A stretch of 64,000 nt of DNA, from assembly GCF_038502225.1 (NCBI RefSeq), contig NC_091303.1, positions 31,249,414-31,313,413 of the forward strand, read 5' to 3'. The position numbers and the translations under genes were made by a program. The stretch is from Cherax quadricarinatus (lineage: Eukaryota > Arthropoda > Malacostraca > Decapoda > Parastacidae). Positions 21,858-31,602 of this stretch are shown here, piece by piece. Position 1 is the stretch's first letter; each line of letters begins with the position of its first letter. The notes beneath the pieces are model-generated. The model was not told the DNA's origin. It did not search any database and worked only from the letters and a program-made list of their open reading frames with translations.

Positions 21858-24800
21858 ATTATTTTTTTTATTATCACACCGGCCGATTCCCACCAAGGCA
21901 GGGTGGCCCGAAAAAGAAAAACTTTCACCATCATTCACTCCATCACTGTCTTGCCAGAAGGGTGCTTTACACTACAGTTTTTAAACTGCAACATTAACAC
22001 CCCTCCTTCAGAGTGCAGGCACTGTACTTCCCATCTCCAGGACTCAAGTCCGGCCTGCCGGTTTCCCTGAATCCCTTCATAAATGTTACTTTGCTCACAC
22101 TCCAACAGCACGTCAAGTATTAAAAACCATTTGTCTCCATTCACTCCTATCAAACACGCTCACGCATGCCTGCTGGAAGTCCAAGCCCCTCGCACACAAA
22201 ACCTCCTTTACCCCCTCCCTCCAACCCTTCCTAGGCCGACCCCTACCCCGCCTTCCTTCCACTACAGACTGATACACTCTTGAAGTCATTCTGTTTCGCT
22301 CCATTCTCTCTACATGTCCGAACCACCTCAACAACCCTTCCTCAGCCCTCTGGACAACAGTTTTGGTAATCCCGCACCTCCTCCTAACTTCCAAACTACG
22401 AATTCTCTGCATTATATTCACACCACACATTGCCCTCAGACATGACATCTCCACTGCCTCCAGCCTTCTCCTCGCTGCAACATTCATCACCCACGCTTCA
22501 CACCCATATAAGAGCGTTGGTAAAACTATACTCTCATACATTCCCCTCTTTGCCTCCAAGGACAAAGTTCTTTGTCTCCACAGACTCCTAAGTGCACCAC
22601 TCACTCTTTTTCCCTCATCAATTCTATGATTCACCTCATCTTTCATAGACCCATCCGCTGACACGTCCACTCCCAAATATCTGAATACGTTCACCTCCTC
22701 CATACTCTCTCCCTCCAATCTGATATTCAATCTTTCATCACCTAATCTTTTTGTTATCCTCATAACCTTACTCTTTCCTGTATTCACCTTTAATTTTCTT
22801 CTTTTGCACACCCTACCAAATTCATCCACCAATCTCTGCAACTTCTCTTCAGAATCTCCCAAGAGCACAGTGTCATCAGCAAAGAGCAGCTGTGACAACT
22901 CCCACTTTGTGTGTGATTCTTTATCTTTTAACTCCACGCCTCTTGCCAAGACCCTCGCATTTACTTCTCTTACAACCCCATCTATAAATATATTAAACAA
23001 CCACGGTGACATCACACATCCTTGTCTAAGGCCTACTTTTACTGGGAAAAAATTTCCCTCTTTCCTACATACTCTAACTTGAGCCTCACTATCCTCGTAA
23101 AAACTCTTCACTGCTTTCAGTAACCTACCTCCTACACCATACACTTGCAACATCTGCCACATTGCCCCCCTATCCACCCTGTCATACGCCTTTTCCAAAT
23201 CCATAAATGCCACAAAGACCTCTTTAGCCTTATCTAAATACTGTTCACTTATATGTTTCACTGTAAACACCTGGTCCACACACCCCCTACCTTTCCTAAA
23301 GCCTCCTTGTTCATCTGCTATCCTATTCTCCGTCTTACTCTTAATTCTTTCAATTATAACTCTACCATACACTTTACCAGGTACACTCAACAGACTTATC
23401 CCCCTATAATTTTTGCACTCTCTTTTATCCCCTTTGCCTTTATACAAAGGAACTATGCATGCTCTCTGCCAATCCCTAGGTACCTTACCCTCTTCCATAC
23501 ATTTATTAAATAATTGCACCAACCACTCCAAAACTATATCCCCACCTGCTTTTAACATTTCTATCTTTATCCCATCAATCCCGGCTGCCTTACCCCCTTT
23601 CATTTTACCTACTGCCTCACGAACTTCCCCCACACTCACAACTGGCTCTTCCTCACTCCTACAAGATGTTATTCCTCCTTGCCCTATACACGAAATCACA
23701 GCTTCCCTATCTTCATCAACATTTAACAATTTCTCAAAATATTCCTTCCATCTTCCCAATACCTCTAACTCTCCATTTAATAACTCTCCTCTCCTATTTT
23801 TAACTGACAAATCCATTTTTTCTCTAGGCTTTCTTAACTTGTTAATCTCACTCCAAAACTTTTTCTTATTTTCAACAAAATTTGTTGATAACATCTCACC
23901 CACTCTCTCATTTGCTCTCTTTTTACATTGCTTCACCACTCTCTTAACTTCTCTCTTTTTCTCCATATACTCTTCCCTCCTTGCATCACTTCTACTTTGT
24001 AAAAACTTCTCATATGCTAACTTTTTCTCCCTTACTACTCTCTTTACATCATCATTCCACCAATCGCTCCTCTTCCCTCCTGCACCCACTTTCCTGTAAC
24101 CACAAACTTCTGCTGAACACTCTAACACTACATTTTTAAACCTACCCCATACCTCTTCGACCCCATTGCCTATGCTCTCATTAGCCCATCTATCCTCCAA
24201 TAGCTGTTTATATCTTACCCTAACTGCCTCCTCTTTTAGTTTATAAACCTTCACCTCTCTCTTCCCTGATGCTTCTATTCTCCTTGTATCCCATCTACCT
24301 TTTACTCTCAGTGTAGCTACAACTAGAAAGTGATCTGATATATCTGTGGCCCCTCTATAAACATGTACATCCTGAAGTCTACTCAACAGTCTTTTATCTA
24401 CCAATACATAATCCAACAAACTACTGTCATTTCGCCCTACATCATATCGTGTATACTTATTTATCCTCTTTTTCTTAAAATATGTATTACCTATAACTAA
24501 ACCCCTTTCTATACAAAGTTCAATCAAAGGGCTCCCATTATCATTTACACCTGGCACCCCAAACTTACCTACCACACCCTCTCTAAAAGTTTCTCCTACT
24601 TTAGCATTCAAGTCCCCTACCACAATTACTCTCTCACTTGGTTCAAAGGCTCCTATACATTCACTTAACATCTCCCAAAATCTCTCTCTCTCCTCTGCAT
24701 TCCTCTCTTCTCCAGGTGCATACACGCTTATTATGACCCACTTCTCGCATCCAACCTTTACTTTAATCCACATAATTCTTGAATTTACACATTCATATTC

Positions 24801-25450
24801 TCTTTTCTCCTTCCATAACTGATCATTTAACATTACTGCTACCCCTTCCTTTGCTCTAACTCTCTCAGATACTCCAGATTTAATCCCATTTATTTCCCCC
24901 CACTGAAACTCTCCTACCCCCTTCAGCTTTGTTTCGCTTAGGGCCAGGACATCCAACTTCTTTTCATTCATAACATCAGCAATCATCTGTTTCTTGTCAT
25001 CCGCACTACATCCACGCACATTTAAGCAACCCAGTTTTATAAAGTTTTTCTTCTTCTCTTTTTTAGTAATTGTATACAGGAGAAGGGGTTACTAGCCCAT
25101 TGCTCCCGGCATTTTAGTCGCCTCATACGACACGCATGGCTTACGGAGGAAAGATTCTTTTCCACTTCCCCATGGACAATAGAAGAAATAAAAAAGAACA
25201 AGAGCTATTTAGAAAAAGGAGAAAAACCTAGATGTATGTATATATATATATGCATGTGCGTGTCTGTGAAGTGTGACCAAAGTGTAAGTAGGAGTAGCAA
25301 GATATCCCTGTTATCTTAGCGTGTTTATGAGACAGAAAAAGAGACCAGCAATCCTACCATCATGCAAAACAGTTACAGGTTTTTGTTTCACAGTCATCTG
25401 GCAGGACGGTAGTACTTCCCTGGGTGGTTGCTGTCTACCAACCTACTACC
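21858..25450 (-). mobile_element. RTE-A retrotransposon, full length, ORF unbroken
   Basis: 3' tail (TAATAAAAAAAA on the minus strand) at about 21858, 3' UTR with GGGCCACCCTGCCTTGGTGG, ORF to 25019, and a 5' UTR to TAGGTAGTAGGTTGGTAGAC at about 25450. Inserted in the older RTE-A copy between TTACAA and AACCCCATC, with no more than a few bases of target duplication. Confidence 0.9.
22113..25019 (-). CDS. RTE-A polyprotein: APE endonuclease + reverse transcriptase
   Basis: 968 codons from the GTG at 25019. The endonuclease nicks target DNA and the RT copies the element RNA at the nick (target-primed reverse transcription, established for RTE elements). Motifs: SETKL with catalytic Glu 29; GDLNAK 135-140; SDH 228-230; RT core FMDLEKAYD 605-613, GLRQGCVMSP 663-672, FADD 713-716; Arg-rich tail GRGRPRKGW near 920-930. 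No stop or frameshift is present. The frame extends upstream without an ATG (LGCLNVRG, which carries the conserved endonuclease Asn); the first in-frame ATG is residue 12, inside the endonuclease. Near-identical sequence at 51886-53548 and 62322-64000 suggests recent activity. Length is usual for RTE ORFs. Confidence 0.93.
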   Translation of the reverse strand: MRGCSADDKKQMIADVMNEKKLDVLALSETKLKGVGEFQWGEINGIKSGVSERVRAKEGVAVMLNDQLWKEKREYECVNSRIMWIKVKVGCEKWVIISVYAPGEERNAEERERFWEMLSECIGAFEPSERVIVVGDLNAKVGETFREGVVGKFGVPGVNDNGSPLIELCIERGLVIGNTYFKKKRINKYTRYDVGRNDSSLLDYVLVDKRLLSRLQDVHVYRGATDISDHFLVVATLRVKGRWDTRRIEASGKREVKVYKLKEEAVRVRYKQLLEDRWANESIGNGVEEVWGRFKNVVLECSAEVCGYRKVGAGGKRSDWWNDDVKRVVREKKLAYEKFLQSRSDARREEYMEKKREVKRVVKQCKKRANERVGEMLSTNFVENKKKFWSEINKLRKPREKMDLSVKNRRGELLNGELEVLGRWKEYFEKLLNVDEDREAVISCIGQGGITSCRSEEEPVVSVGEVREAVGKMKGGKAAGIDGIKIEMLKAGGDIVLEWLVQLFNKCMEEGKVPRDWQRACIVPLYKGKGDKRECKNYRGISLLSVPGKVYGRVIIERIKSKTENRIADEQGGFRKGRGCVDQVFTVKHISEQYLDKAKEVFVAFMDLEKAYDRVDRGAMWQMLQVYGVGGRLLKAVKSFYEDSEAQVRVCRKEGNFFPVKVGLRQGCVMSPWLFNIFIDGVVREVNARVLARGVELKDKESHTKWELSQLLFADDTVLLGDSEEKLQRLVDEFGRVCKRRKLKVNTGKSKVMRITKRLGDERLNIRLEGESMEEVNVFRYLGVDVSADGSMKDEVNHRIDEGKRVSGALRSLWRQRTLSLEAKRGMYESIVLPTLLYGCEAWVMNVAARRRLEAVEMSCLRAMCGVNIMQRIRSLEVRRRCGITKTVVQRAEEGLLRWFGHVERMERNRMTSRVYQSVVEGRRGRGRPRKGWREGVKEVLCARGLDFQQACVSVFDRSEWRQMVFNT

Positions 25451-25870
25451 TATAACCCCATCTATAAATATATTAAACAACCACGGTGACATCACACATC
25501 CTTGTCTAAGGCCTACTTTTACTGGGAAATAATCTCCCTCTTTCCTACATACTCTAACTTGAGCCTCACTTTCCTTGTAAAAACTCTTCACTGCTTTCAG
25601 TAACCTACCTCCTATACCATACACCTGCAACGTCTGCCACATTGCCCCCCTATCCACCCTGTCATATGCCTTTTCCAAATCCATAAATGCCACAAAAACC
25701 TCTTTAGCCTTATCTAAATACTGTTCACTTATATGTTTCACTGTAAACACCTGGTCCACACACCCCCTACCTTTCCTAAAGCCTCCTTGTTCATCTGCTA
25801 TCCTATTCTCCGTCTTACTCTTAATTCTTTCAATAATAACTCTATCATACACTTTACCAGGTATACTCAA
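25394..25870 (-). pseudogene. Older RTE-A copy, RT core piece
   Basis: Encodes SIPGKVYDRV, FMDLEKAYDRV and GLRQGCVMSP up to FNIFIDGV, where the full-length RTE-A copy begins at about 25450. The last codons of the open frame run into that copy's 5' UTR and are not genuine. Upstream it stops at the S element insertion. Confidence 0.85.
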
Positions 25871-25877
25871 CAGACTT

Positions 25878-26074
25878 CTTTCTTTCTTTCAACACACCGG
25901 CCGTATCCCACTGAGGCGGGGTAGCCCAAAAGGAAAAACAAAAGCTTCTCCTTTTAAATTTAGTAATATATACAGGAGAAGGGGTTACTAGACCCTTGCT
26001 CCTGGCATTTTAGTCGCCTCTTACAACACGCATGGCTTACGGAGGAAGAATTCTGTTCCACTTCCCCATGGAGG
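25878..26074 (-). mobile_element. S element 5 (5'-truncated)
   Basis: S element 3' tip (TTGAAAGAAAGAAAG as read on the minus strand) through the 5' UTR-derived part to CCTCCATGGGG. Target duplication ACTCAACAGACTT at 25865-25877 and 26075-26087. It sits in the ISLLS codons of the older RTE-A ORF, in the same orientation. Confidence 0.85.
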
Positions 26075-26087
26075 ACTCAACAGACTT

Positions 26088-29000
26088 ATTTTATTATTTA
26101 TTATCACACTGGCCGATTCCCACCAAGGCAGGGTGGCCCGAAAAAGAAAAACTTTCACCATCATTCACTCCATCACTGTCTTGCCAGAAGGGTGCTTTAC
26201 ACTACAGTTTTTAAACTGCAACATTAACACCCCTCCTTCAGAGTGCAGGCACTGTACTTCCCATCTCCAGGACTCAAGTCCGGCCTGCCGGTTTCCCTGA
26301 ACCCCTTCATAAATGTTACTTTGCTCACACTCCAACAGCACGTCAAGTATTAAAAACCATTCATCTCCATTCACTCCTATCAAACACGCTCACGCACGCC
26401 TGCTGGAAGTCCAAGCCCCTCGCACACAAAACCTCCTTTACCCCCTCCCTCCAACCTTTCCTAGGCCAACCCCTATCCCGCCTTTCTTCCACTACAGACT
26501 GATACACTCTTGAAGTCATTCTGTCTCGCTCCATTCTCTCTACATGTCTGAACCACCTCAACAACCCTTCCTCAGCCCTCTGGACAACAGTTTTGGTAAT
26601 CCCGCACCTCCTCCTAACTTCCAAACTATGAATTCTCTGCATTATATTCACACCACACATTGCCCTCAGACATGACATCTCCACTGCCTCCAGCCTTCTC
26701 CTCGCTGCAACATTCATCACCCATGCTTCACACCCATATAAGAGCGTTGGTAAAACTATACTCTCATACATTCCCCTCTTTGCCTCCAAGGACAAAGTTC
26801 TTTGTCTCCACAGACTCCTAAGTGCACCACTCACCCTTTTCCCCTCATCAATTCTATGATTCACCTCATCCTTCATAGACCCATCCGCTGACACGTCCAC
26901 TCCCAAATATCTGAATACATTCACCTCCTCCATACTCTCTCCCTCCAATCTGATATCCAATCTTTCATCACCTAATCCTTTTGTTATCCTCATAACCTTA
27001 CTCTTTCCTGTATTCACTTTTAATTTTCTTCTTTTGCACGCCCTACCAAATTCATCCACCAATCTCTGCAACTTCTCATCAGAATCTCCCAAGAGCACAG
27101 TGTCATCAGCAAAGAGCAACTGTGACAACTCCCACTTTATGTGTGATTCTTTATCTTTTAACTCCACGCGTCTTGTCAAGACCCTCGCATTTACTTCTCT
27201 CACAACCCGATCTATAAATATATTAAACAACCATGGTGACATCACACATCCTTGTCTAAGGCCTACTTTTACTGGGAAATAATTTCCCTCTTTCCTACAC
27301 ACTCTAACTTGAGCCTCACTATCCTTGTAAAAACTCTTCACTGCTTTCAGTAACCTACCTCTTACACCATACACCTGCAACATCTGCCACATTGCCCCCC
27401 TATCCACCCTGTCATATGCCTTTTCCAAATCCATAAATGCCACAAAGACCTCTTTAGCCTTATCTAAATACTGTTCACTTATATGTTTCACTGTAAACAC
27501 CTGATCCACACACCCCCTACCTTTCCTAAAGCCTCCTTGTTCATCTGCTATCCTATTCTCTGTCTTGCTCTTAATTCTTTCAATAATAACTCTACCATAC
27601 ACTTTACCAGGTATACTCAACAGACTTATCCCCCTATAATTTTTGCACTCTCTTTTGTCCCCTTTGCCTTTATACAAAGGAACTATGCATGCTCTCTGCC
27701 AATCCCTAGGCACCTTACCCTCTTCCATACATTTATTAAATGATAACACCAACCACTCCAAAACTATATCCCCACCTGCTTTTAACATTTCTATCTTTAT
27801 CCCATCAATCTCGGCTGCTTTACCCCCTTTCATTTTACCTACTGCCTCACGAACTTGCCCCACACTCACAACTGGCTCTTCCTCACTCCTACAAGATGTT
27901 ATTCCTCCTTGCCCTATACACGAAATCACAGATTCCCTATATTCATCAACATTTAACAATTCCTCAAAATATTCCCTCCATCTTCCCAATACCTCTAACT
28001 CTCCATTTAATAACTCTCCTCTCCTATTTTTAACTGACAAATCCATTTGTTCTCTAGGATTCCTTAACTTGTTAATCTCACTCCAAAACTTTTTCTTATT
28101 TTCAACAAAATTTGTTGATAACATCTCACCCACTCTCTCATTTGCTCTCTTTTTACATTGCTTCACCACTCTCTTAACCTCGCTCTTTTTCTCCACATAC
28201 TCTTCCCTCCTTGCATCACTTCTACTTTGTAAAAACTTCTCATATGCTAACTTTTTCTCCCTTACTATTCTCTTTATATCATCATTCCACCAATCGCTCC
28301 TCTTCCCTCCCGCACCCACTTTCCTGTAACCACAAACTTCTGCTGAACACTCTAACACTACATTTTTAAACCTAGCCCATACCTCTTCGACCCCATTGCC
28401 TATGCTCTCATTAGCCCATCTATCCTCCAATAGCTGTTTATATTTTACCCTAACTGCCTCCTCTTTTAGTTTATAAATCTTCACCTCTCTTTTCCCTGAT
28501 GCTTCTATTCTCCTTGTACCCCATCTACCTTTTACTCTCAGTGTAGCTACAACTAAAAAGTGATCTGATATATCTGTGGCCCCTCTATAAACATGTACAT
28601 CCTGAAGTCTACTCAACAGTCTTTTATCTACCAATACATAATCCAACAAACTACTGTCATTTTGCCCTACATCATATCTTGTATACTTATTTATCCTCTT
28701 TTTCTTAAAATATGTATTACCTATAACTAAACCCCTTTCTATACAAAGTTCAATCAAAGGGCTCCCATTATCATTTACACCTGGCACCCCAAACTTACCT
28801 ACCACACCCTCTCTAAAAGTTTCTCCTACTTTAGCATTTAGGTCCCCTACAACAATTACTCTCTCACTTGGTTCAAAGGCTCCTATACATTCACTTAACA
28901 TCTCCCAAAATCTCTCTCTCTCCTCTGCATTCCTCTCTTCTCCAGGTGCATACACGCTTATTATGACCCACTTCTCGCATCCAACCTTTACTTTAATCCA

Positions 29001-29693
29001 CATAATTCTTGCATTTACACATTCATATTCTCTTTTCTCCTTCCATAACTGATCATTCAACATTACTGCTACCCCTTCCTTTGCTCTAACTCTCTCAGAT
29101 ACTCCAGATTTAATCCCATTTATTTCCCCCCACCGAAACTCCCCTACCCCCTTCAGCTTTGTTTTGCTTAGGGCCAGGACATCCAACTTCTTTTCATTCA
29201 TAACATCAGCAATCATCTGTTTCTTGTCATCCGCACTACATCCACGCACATTCAAGCATCCCAGTTTTATAAAGTTTTTCTTCTTCTCTTTTTTAGTAAA
29301 TGTTTACAGGAGAAGGGGTTACTAGCCCATTGCTCCCGGCATTTTAGTTGCCTCATACGACACGCATGGCTTACGGAGGAAAGATTCTTTTCCACTTCCC
29401 CATGGACAATAGAAGAAATAAAGAAGAACAAGAGCTATTTAGAAAAAGGGGAAAAACCTAGATGTATGTATATATATATGCATGTGCGTGTCTGTGAAGT
29501 GTGACCAAAGTGTAAGTAGGAGTAGCAAGATATCCCTGTTATCTTGCATGTTTATGAGACAGAAAAAGAAACCAGCAATCCTACCATCATGCAAAACAGT
29601 TTCAGGTTTCTGTTTCACAGTCATCTGGCAGGATGGTAGTACTTCCCTGGGTGGTTGCTGTCTACCAACCTACCAACCTGTCTACCAACCTAC
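26088..29693 (-). mobile_element. RTE-A retrotransposon, full length
   Basis: Same organisation as the copy at 21858-25450, with an (A)ATAATAAATAATAAAA tail and a 5' UTR ending near 29693. It is flanked by direct repeats of about 130 bp (25956-26088 and 29694-29823) made of S element 5 plus its RTE junction, so the insertion seems to have split S element 5 with a very long target duplication. Confidence 0.88.
26361..29255 (-). CDS. RTE-A polyprotein, nearly full length
   Basis: 964-codon open frame from TTG at 29255 (NVRGCSADD). Same endonuclease and RT motifs as the intact copy (GDLNAK, FMDLEKAYD, GLRQGCVMSP, LLFADD). It ends five codons early at FDRSEWR because a CAA codon is TGA. Substitutions at conserved places include SKTKL for SETKL, which removes the catalytic Glu of the endonuclease, so the copy is probably unable to nick DNA although its frame is open. 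Like the others it has no in-frame ATG before the endonuclease core. Confidence 0.88.
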   Translation of the reverse strand: MNVRGCSADDKKQMIADVMNEKKLDVLALSKTKLKGVGEFRWGEINGIKSGVSERVRAKEGVAVMLNDQLWKEKREYECVNARIMWIKVKVGCEKWVIISVYAPGEERNAEERERFWEMLSECIGAFEPSERVIVVGDLNAKVGETFREGVVGKFGVPGVNDNGSPLIELCIERGLVIGNTYFKKKRINKYTRYDVGQNDSSLLDYVLVDKRLLSRLQDVHVYRGATDISDHFLVVATLRVKGRWGTRRIEASGKREVKIYKLKEEAVRVKYKQLLEDRWANESIGNGVEEVWARFKNVVLECSAEVCGYRKVGAGGKRSDWWNDDIKRIVREKKLAYEKFLQSRSDARREEYVEKKSEVKRVVKQCKKRANERVGEMLSTNFVENKKKFWSEINKLRNPREQMDLSVKNRRGELLNGELEVLGRWREYFEELLNVDEYRESVISCIGQGGITSCRSEEEPVVSVGQVREAVGKMKGGKAAEIDGIKIEMLKAGGDIVLEWLVLSFNKCMEEGKVPRDWQRACIVPLYKGKGDKRECKNYRGISLLSIPGKVYGRVIIERIKSKTENRIADEQGGFRKGRGCVDQVFTVKHISEQYLDKAKEVFVAFMDLEKAYDRVDRGAMWQMLQVYGVRGRLLKAVKSFYKDSEAQVRVCRKEGNYFPVKVGLRQGCVMSPWLFNIFIDRVVREVNARVLTRRVELKDKESHIKWELSQLLFADDTVLLGDSDEKLQRLVDEFGRACKRRKLKVNTGKSKVMRITKGLGDERLDIRLEGESMEEVNVFRYLGVDVSADGSMKDEVNHRIDEGKRVSGALRSLWRQRTLSLEAKRGMYESIVLPTLLYGCEAWVMNVAARRRLEAVEMSCLRAMCGVNIMQRIHSLEVRRRCGITKTVVQRAEEGLLRWFRHVERMERDRMTSRVYQSVVEERRDRGWPRKGWREGVKEVLCARGLDFQQACVSVFDRSEWR

Positions 29694-29755
29694 AAATTTA
29701 GTAATATATACAGAAGGGGTTACTAGACCCTTGCTCCTGGCATTTTAGTCGCCTC

Positions 29756-31000
29756 TTACAACACGCATGGCTTACGGAGGAAGAATTCTGATCCACTTCC
29801 CCATGGAGGACTCAACAGACTTATCCTCCTGTAATTTTTGCACTCTCTTTTGTCCCCTTTGCCTTTATACAAAGGAACTATGCATGCTCTCTGCCAATCC
29901 CTAGGCACCTTACCCTCTTCCATACATTTATTAAATGATAACACCAACCACTCCAAAACTATATCCCCACCTGCTTTTAACATTTCTATCTTTAGCCCAT
30001 CAATCTCGGCTGCTTTACCCCCTTTCATTTTACCTACTGCCTCACGAACTTGCCCCACACTCACAACTGGCTCTTCCTCACTCCTACAAGATGTTATTCC
30101 TCCTTGCCCTATACACGAAATCACAGATTCCCTATATTCATCAACATTTAACAATTCCTCAAAATATTCCCTCCATCTTCCCAATACCTCTAACTCTCCA
30201 TTTAATAACTCTCCTCTCCTATTTTTAACTGACAAATCCATTTGTTCTCTAGGCTTCCTTAACTTGTTAATCTCACTCCAAAACTTTTTCTTATTTTTAA
30301 CAAAATTTGTTGATAACATCTCACCCACTCTCTCATTTGCTCTCTTTTTACATTGCTTCACCACTCTCTTAACCTCTCTCTTTTTCTCCACATACTCTTC
30401 CCTCCTTGCATCACTTCTACTTTGTAAAAACTTCTCATATGCTAACTTTTTCTCCCTTACTATTCTCTTTACATCATCATTCCACCAATCGCTCCTCTTC
30501 CCTCCCGCACCCACTTTCCTGTAACCACAAACTTCTGCTGAACACTCTAACACTACATTTTTAAACCTAGCCCATACCTCTTCGACCCCATTGCCTATGC
30601 TCTCATTAGCCCATCTATCCTCCAATAGCTGTTTATATTTTACCCTAACTGCCTCCTCTTTTAGTTTATAAATCTTCACCTCTCTTTTCCCTGATGCTTC
30701 TATTCTCCTTGTATCCCATCTACCTTTTACTCTCAGTGTAGCTACAACTAAAAAGTGTTCTGATATATCTGTGGCCCCTCTATAAACATGTACATCCTGA
30801 AGTCTACTCAACAGTCTTTTATCTACCAATACATAATCCAACAAACTACTGTCATTTTGCCCTACATCATATCTTGTATACTTATTTATCCTCTTTTTCT
30901 TAAAATATGTATTACCTATAGCTAAACCCCTTTCTATACAAAGTTCAATCAAAGGGCTCCCATTATCATTTACACCTGGCACCCCAAACTCACCTACCAC
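29756..31000 (-). pseudogene. Older RTE-A copy, N-terminal piece
   Basis: From GEFGVPGVNDNGS in the endonuclease through SLLDYVLVDKR, the linker, and RT start (AAEIDGLKIEM, PLYKGKGDKREC) to ISLLS. 5' end truncated at about 31008. SDH is SEH here. After ISLLS the open frame continues into duplicated S-element sequence and is not genuine. Confidence 0.85.
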
Positions 31001-31008
31001 ACCCTCTC

Positions 31009-31518
31009 ATATTTCTGTTTATTTATTTTACTGTGGGGTGTATTTATCATCTTTATATGTTATGCATCGTGTTTATTATATAATTTTGAAAAAATATCAT
31101 AGATGGATTAATGAAAATGTGTATATTAACGTAATATATGACATTTAAATGAGACTCAGTGACTATTATTATCATTACTAATATGACTTCTCTAGATATA
31201 AGACACTCTTACTGATTTTAATGTGTACCTGCATGTCAGCACAGTATGTAAGTTTATTTAGGTACAGGTATACATAAGTGCATATAATTATCAGAGTATA
31301 TATAAAATATGAAATAACTTTTAAAAACACTTGAAATTTTGGAGTTTCCAGACATAATGGAGAGACTTAGTGCTTACGGATCTCACAGAGAATGTAAACA
31401 AACCAGGTGGGGCATGGTGACCGTATTAGAAAGTCAGGTGGTGGGAGCCGTATAGCGAGCTTTGATCATAATTTGAAATGACAGTATTAGCGGAACGCCA
31501 TAAAGCGGGGCCCTACTG
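31009..31518. repeat. TIR element right part
   Basis: Collinear with 59640-60459 of the compact copy (ACATTTAAATGAGACTCAG, TCCAGACATAATGGAGAGAC, GCGGGGCCCTACTG). No gene. Confidence 0.8.
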
Positions 31519-31602
31519 TATTAATGTAAAAGGAGAAACTTTCATTTTTCCTTTTGGGCCACCCCACTTTGGTGGGATACCACCAGTGTGTTGAAAGAAG
31601 AA
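31519..31602 (+). mobile_element. S element 6, right part
   Basis: TTAATGTAAAAGGAGAAACT, then TTTTGGGCCACCCCACTTTG and GTGTGTTGAAAGAAG, the S/RTE 3' tip. It directly abuts ACTTTACTGAGTATACCAGG of an RTE-B ORF. Confidence 0.8.

Larger units (their letters stand above)
20453..31008 (-). mobile_element. Older RTE-A copy in four pieces
   Basis: One 5'-truncated RTE-A insertion. Its segments are 20453-21416 (3' UTR and C-terminal region), about 21720-21857, about 25450-25877 and about 29824-31008 (endonuclease remnant to mid protein). The pieces are collinear with the intact protein and do not overlap. The gaps are a solo-LTR candidate, two full RTE-A copies and an S element. CTCAT occurs at both outer junctions, a possible short target duplication. 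Confidence 0.82.
17425..31518. mobile_element. TIR element (CAGTAGGGCC family), heavily invaded
   Basis: Left terminus CAGTAGGGCCACACTTATAC, right terminus GCGGGGCCCTACTG, TA on both sides. Own sequence is 17425-17550, 18662-19210, about 20157-20452 and 31009-31518, judged by comparison with the compact copy at 58816-60459. All other content is later insertions. It lies inside S element 6. Confidence 0.82.

Noticed and set aside
1725..30524. Opposite-strand frames of 86-228 aa repeated in every RTE copy (for example 1725-2390, 23413-24099, 27643-28329)
   Set aside because: They recur only because the RTE coding strand recurs; composition is Ser/Leu/Phe-rich antisense reading of the Lys/Glu-rich RTE protein.
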